Shown: positions 4,789 to 6,925 of the stretch, piece after piece
Position numbering within the stretch: position 1 is the stretch's first letter
How the letters are laid out: every line of letters starts with the position of its first letter
Source of the DNA: Bryobacterales bacterium
GTDB taxonomy: Bacteria; Acidobacteriota; Terriglobia; Bryobacterales; Bryobacteraceae
Length of the DNA stretch: 6,925 bases
Assembly: GCA_003164075.1 (NCBI GenBank)
Contig: PLRZ01000290.1
Coordinates: 186 to 7,110 of the forward strand
Direction of reading: 5' to 3'
Notes under the pieces: model-generated
Told to the model about the DNA's origin: nothing
The model's database searches: none
What the model saw: only the letters and a program-made list of their open reading frames with translations
Position numbers and translations under genes: made by a program

Positions 4789-5925
4789 CTAATTCGCCGA
4801 CGGCTTCTCTATGTGATCGATGACGATCACCTCGACCAGCGCCTTGGTAGTCGCCAGTTTCAAACCGAGCTGGTCCAGCATGGCCGTGCCCAGTTCCGGC
4901 GGTGCGTCGGGCTTGTCCGAAGGAGGCGGAACTTTCACCCCCATGCCGGCGAACTGAGTCTCATCGGGCGTCCAGTTCAGGGCGAAGTCGTAATGCCCGT
5001 CGAGTCCGCTCTGGTCCACTACCGGCCGGTCCAGCACAGCGGTCTGCAGCAGGCTGGCGAAATCCGCCATCGTGGCATTGAACGCGTTCATCGCACCGAG
5101 GCCACGAAAACCCAGCCCTGGAAGGCCCTTGGGATCGGCTTGACTCTGGGTAAGCTTGACTCCGTTCTTGCCAACCTGGATGGCGTAAACGGACAGTTCC
5201 CTCTTCTCGCGATGGAATTTCAATTGGAAGCGATCGGCCAGCAGCTTCTGAATCATGATCTTGATCTGCTTCTGGTTCGGCATGCCCTCCTGGGCGGGCT
5301 TTCCATCCAGATCGTAGTTTTCGGCGTCGGTCCAGGCTGGCGCTCCCACGAGTTGCTGGGCGTGCACTCCGTACACGAACGTGACCAAAAAGCTGACCGG
5401 GGTATTGATCGTGACAATCTCCCGGCCGCGAACCGTAAGTCCTCTCCCCTGCTGTCCGGGCTTGCTCGGTTTGATGGAACAGGCATCGAACTCCGGATCG
5501 GCATCCGCCGCCATCGCCTTGGGCCGGGCTGGAGCCTCCGGCATGGCCCACTCCGGGTCTTTGGGACCGACATGTTTCAGGTTCAAGGGAATGGATGCGC
5601 CATTTCCCTGCGTCCAGGTTCCCGTAAGATTGACCGCGTCGGAATCCAGCTTCCCTTCGTATGTGCCCGCTACCGACGGGACCGTAAGTCTTACGGACGA
5701 CGCAGTCAGAGCGACGTCGCAGGCGAAGCCCTGTGGTGTCTGGTCAATGCTATACATCACGCCCTTCAGGGCCGCGCCTTCCTTCGAAACCTTGAACACG
5801 GTCCGCAGTTCTTGTTTGCTGGGAGGCACCAATGTGCCCTGCCAGGTGCCGGTAATGTCCTGCGCGAACAGCGCTCCGGCGGACAACGCCGCCAGGGCGA
5901 TCGTTTGAGGAATTCGCTTCTTCAT
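4789..5925 (-). CDS. Exported TIGR03435-family protein with an N-terminal beta-rich domain
   Basis: A 378-residue exported protein of unknown function. The start is ATG at 5925: MKKRIPQ followed by a hydrophobic run and ALFA-QD is a clean signal peptide, cleaved near residue 21; a longer in-frame start at 5997 would bury it. Residues 23-118 form a first domain (DITGTWQGTL near its start, GTYEGKLDSDAVNLTGTW near its end), with the repeated GTWxG strands of a small beta-barrel seen in front of other acidobacterial proteins. A Pro/Ala-rich linker follows, then the TIGR03435 domain (about 145-378): FDACSIKPS, FVYGVHAQQLVGAPAWTD, LLADRFQLKFHREKRELSVY (228-247), DRPVVDQSGLDGHYDF (299-314) and the terminal VEVIVIDHIEKPS. 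The gene lies between two copies of the hemD 3' end. It starts 61 bases after hemD. No catalytic residues can be named. Confidence 0.9.
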   Translation of the reverse strand: MKKRIPQTIALAALSAGALFAQDITGTWQGTLVPPSKQELRTVFKVSKEGAALKGVMYSIDQTPQGFACDVALTASSVRLTVPSVAGTYEGKLDSDAVNLTGTWTQGNGASIPLNLKHVGPKDPEWAMPEAPARPKAMAADADPEFDACSIKPSKPGQQGRGLTVRGREIVTINTPVSFLVTFVYGVHAQQLVGAPAWTDAENYDLDGKPAQEGMPNQKQIKIMIQKLLADRFQLKFHREKRELSVYAIQVGKNGVKLTQSQADPKGLPGLGFRGLGAMNAFNATMADFASLLQTAVLDRPVVDQSGLDGHYDFALNWTPDETQFAGMGVKVPPPSDKPDAPPELGTAMLDQLGLKLATTKALVEVIVIDHIEKPSAN

Positions 5926-5986
5926 GGGGCCGCCTATGTAGATTAAAACACACCTCGTATTGACCCGCGCCCGCAAGGGGAAGCCG

Positions 5987-6775
5987 TCACGCCACAAGTT
6001 TTCGCTGCGCCGCCTCCAGCACCAGCACGCCCATCTTGGGATGCGACGGCTCGAACGCCGGCCGCACGCCGAACTCTTCGAGCGCCTCCGTAGTGGTCGG
6101 CCCGATCGAGCCTACCAGGCATCGCCGCAGCGCGCCCATCGCGGCATCTTCAATCCCTTGCTCCCGCGCCGCCCGCGCCAGATGCGACACCTGGATCGCC
6201 GTGGTGAAAAGCGCCACGTCCACCTGCCCCGCCGCCAGACGACGCGCGGCCTCGTACAACGGCGCGCTATCTTCCGGCATGTCCCATTGATACACCCGGA
6301 CGCTGGTGACTTCCGCCCCGCGCTGGCGCAAGCCCGCGAGCAATTCGGGATTGGAGCGGCCATACTCCTGCACGGCGATGCGCCTTTCGGTCCGGCCTTC
6401 GAGCGCGTGCAACAGTTCTCGCCACGTGTTGGGCTCGGGCGCCACCACCGCCGCCGCCAGCCCCATCTCACGCAGGGCGGCAGCCGGTTTGGGACCGCGC
6501 GCCACCACGGTGAGCGAGCGCAATGCTTCGCCAAAGCGCGGCCCCAGCAGACGATTCAACTGGCGCGTACCCACTCCCGTGAGCAGCACCATCATGTCGA
6601 ACCCGCCGGCGTAGAGCCGCTCGGCAAATTGCGCGGTCGCCTGGTCGGCCGCCAGCGGAACTTCGCGCATGGAGGGCGCCACAAACGGATCGCCGCCCTG
6701 CCGGCGGATCAACTCCGCCATTTCCACGGCGCGCCGGCTTTCGAGCGAGAGCACGCGCCGGCCATCGAAGGCCAT
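5987..6775 (-). CDS. hemD: Uroporphyrinogen-III synthase
   Basis: Cytosolic enzyme that closes hydroxymethylbilane to uroporphyrinogen III with inversion of ring D, the branch point to heme, siroheme and corrinoids. The predicted protein has 262 residues, the usual length. The bilobed HemD pattern is visible: VLSLESRRAVEMAELI at the N-terminus, the lobe-1 motif VLLTGVGTR (63-71), an IAVQEYGRSNPELLAGLR stretch in the second lobe, VALFTTAIQVSHL, and the C-terminal signature GSIGPTTTEALEEFG (225 is the G of GPTTT). ATG at 6775 was chosen because AAGGAG (6783-6788) lies 7 bases before it; a start at 6853 would add 26 residues without such a site. Identity rests on these motifs, since HemD is weakly conserved. 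Residues 225-257 lie in the 100-bp repeat that recurs at 4517-4616. The neighbouring hem genes are not in the window. Confidence 0.9.
   Translation of the reverse strand: MAFDGRRVLSLESRRAVEMAELIRRQGGDPFVAPSMREVPLAADQATAQFAERLYAGGFDMMVLLTGVGTRQLNRLLGPRFGEALRSLTVVARGPKPAAALREMGLAAAVVAPEPNTWRELLHALEGRTERRIAVQEYGRSNPELLAGLRQRGAEVTSVRVYQWDMPEDSAPLYEAARRLAAGQVDVALFTTAIQVSHLARAAREQGIEDAAMGALRRCLVGSIGPTTTEALEEFGVRPAFEPSHPKMGVLVLEAAQRKLVA
6004..6103. repeat. Right copy of the 100-bp direct repeat (inside hemD)
   Basis: Encodes HemD residues 225-257, just short of the C-terminus (last residues KLVA lie outside). It matches 4517-4616 at 95 of 100 positions. Confidence 0.9.
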
Positions 6776-6782
6776 CAGAGAT

Positions 6783-6788
6783 CTCCTT
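6783..6788 (-). promoter_or_regulatory. Strong Shine-Dalgarno site of hemD
   Basis: Minus-strand AAGGAG, 7 bases before the ATG at 6775, decides the hemD start. It overlaps the palindrome GAGATCTC (6778-6785), which could pair locally. Confidence 0.8.
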
Positions 6789-6791
6789 TTG

Positions 6792-6834
6792 GGGCACCCG
6801 GTGCCGCCTTTGAACGCTCCCTCACGGGGTGCCC
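6792..6834 (-). other. Alternative hairpins in the hemD leader
   Basis: The arm 6792-6799 can pair perfectly over 8 bp with 6827-6834 (loop 27 bases), or its inner bases 6793-6798 can form a tight 6-bp stem with 6800-6805. The two are mutually exclusive and end 3 to 4 bases before the hemD Shine-Dalgarno. This could modulate translation, or be the end of an upstream unit, but no U-tract follows. Function is not established. Confidence 0.35.
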
Positions 6835-6848
6835 TCTGGGCCCGACTC

Positions 6849-6862
6849 TGCAACTAATTGCA
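6849..6862. promoter_or_regulatory. Operator-like dyad TGCAA-N4-TTGCA upstream of hemD
   Basis: A perfect 5-bp dyad around CTAA lies 74 bases before the hemD ATG, in unusually AT-rich sequence for the window. It could be a protein-binding site, but no promoter elements are clear nearby. Confidence 0.25.
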
Positions 6863-6890
6863 AACATGCGGGCACTCGTTACCGAGCCGC

Positions 6891-6910
6891 GACCGTTAGG
6901 GACCGTTAGG
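6891..6910. repeat. Tandem 10-bp repeat
   Basis: GACCGTTAGG occurs twice head to tail and the following GAGCG begins as if a third unit diverged. One unit per DNA turn is notable, but the array is only two units and reaches the window edge. Confidence 0.6.
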
Positions 6911-6925
6911 GAGCGTATTCCGCGC

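Larger units (their letters stand above)
6814..6916. repeat. Imperfect 14-bp inverted repeat pair upstream of hemD
   Basis: ACGCTCCCTCACGG (6814-6827) is the reverse complement of CCGTTAGGGAGCGT (6903-6916) at 13 of 14 positions. From memory, similar CGCTCCCT-ACGGTCGCGGCTCGG strings recur between acidobacterial genes, so this may be a dispersed intergenic repeat; that recall is not checked. Confidence 0.5.

Noticed and set aside
3680..5946. Long plus-strand frames opposite vapBC and the TIGR03435 gene
   Set aside because: Both are antisense to genes with clear motifs; no domain or ribosome binding site supports them.
4517..6103. The hemD repeats as target-site duplications of a transposon
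   Set aside because: Transposon target duplications are a few bases long, and no transposase or terminal inverted repeats are visible between the copies.
6891..6910. Tandem GACCGTTAGG units as a CRISPR or iteron array
   Set aside because: Only two directly adjacent units with no spacers, no cas genes and no replication gene.

Overview
The window reads as chromosomal DNA from an Acidobacteriota member, most likely a Solibacter/Bryobacterales-type lineage. The evidence is high GC, an exported protein of the TIGR03435 family (known almost only from Acidobacteria, where it is often highly expanded), and the gene styles of the ATP synthase cluster. Every gene I can support lies on the minus strand. 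The long plus-strand reading frames are GC-rich antisense shadows.

Layout from the right edge in the direction of transcription: a regulatory-looking leader with small repeats (6776-6925); hemD, uroporphyrinogen-III synthase (5987-6775); an exported two-domain TIGR03435 protein (4789-5925); a 315-base gap that holds a displaced 100-bp copy of the hemD 3' end (4517-4616) and a possible small membrane ORF; a Phd/YefM-PIN (VapBC-like) toxin-antitoxin pair (3791-4470); a membrane-sector ATP synthase cluster of atpZ/atpI-like, ATP-synthase-I-like, atpB (subunit a) and atpE (subunit c) (1908-3652), closed by a strong hairpin; a single-domain PilZ protein (1455-1772); and the N-terminal 453 residues of a YprA/MrfA/Hrq1-type DEAD/DEAH helicase running off the left edge (1-1360).

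The ATP synthase genes form a tightly packed unit: the first three overlap, and atpE follows after 86 bases with a strong ribosome binding site. They encode the rotor ring, the stator proton channel and two small assembly or ion-handling proteins. atpF and all F1 genes are absent between atpE and the terminator, so the complex must be completed from another locus. The other genes look functionally independent: tetrapyrrole synthesis, a toxin-antitoxin pair, c-di-GMP sensing and DNA repair.

The most unusual structure is the pair of 100-bp direct repeats (95 of 100 identical, start to start 1487 bp) that both encode the HemD C-terminus in the same reading frame. They bracket the TIGR03435 gene. 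This looks like either a remnant of tandem duplication or the footprint of an element that inserted at the hemD 3' end and restored it. No integrase or transposase is visible, so the mechanism is open. I see no rRNA, tRNA, CRISPR array or intact mobile element.
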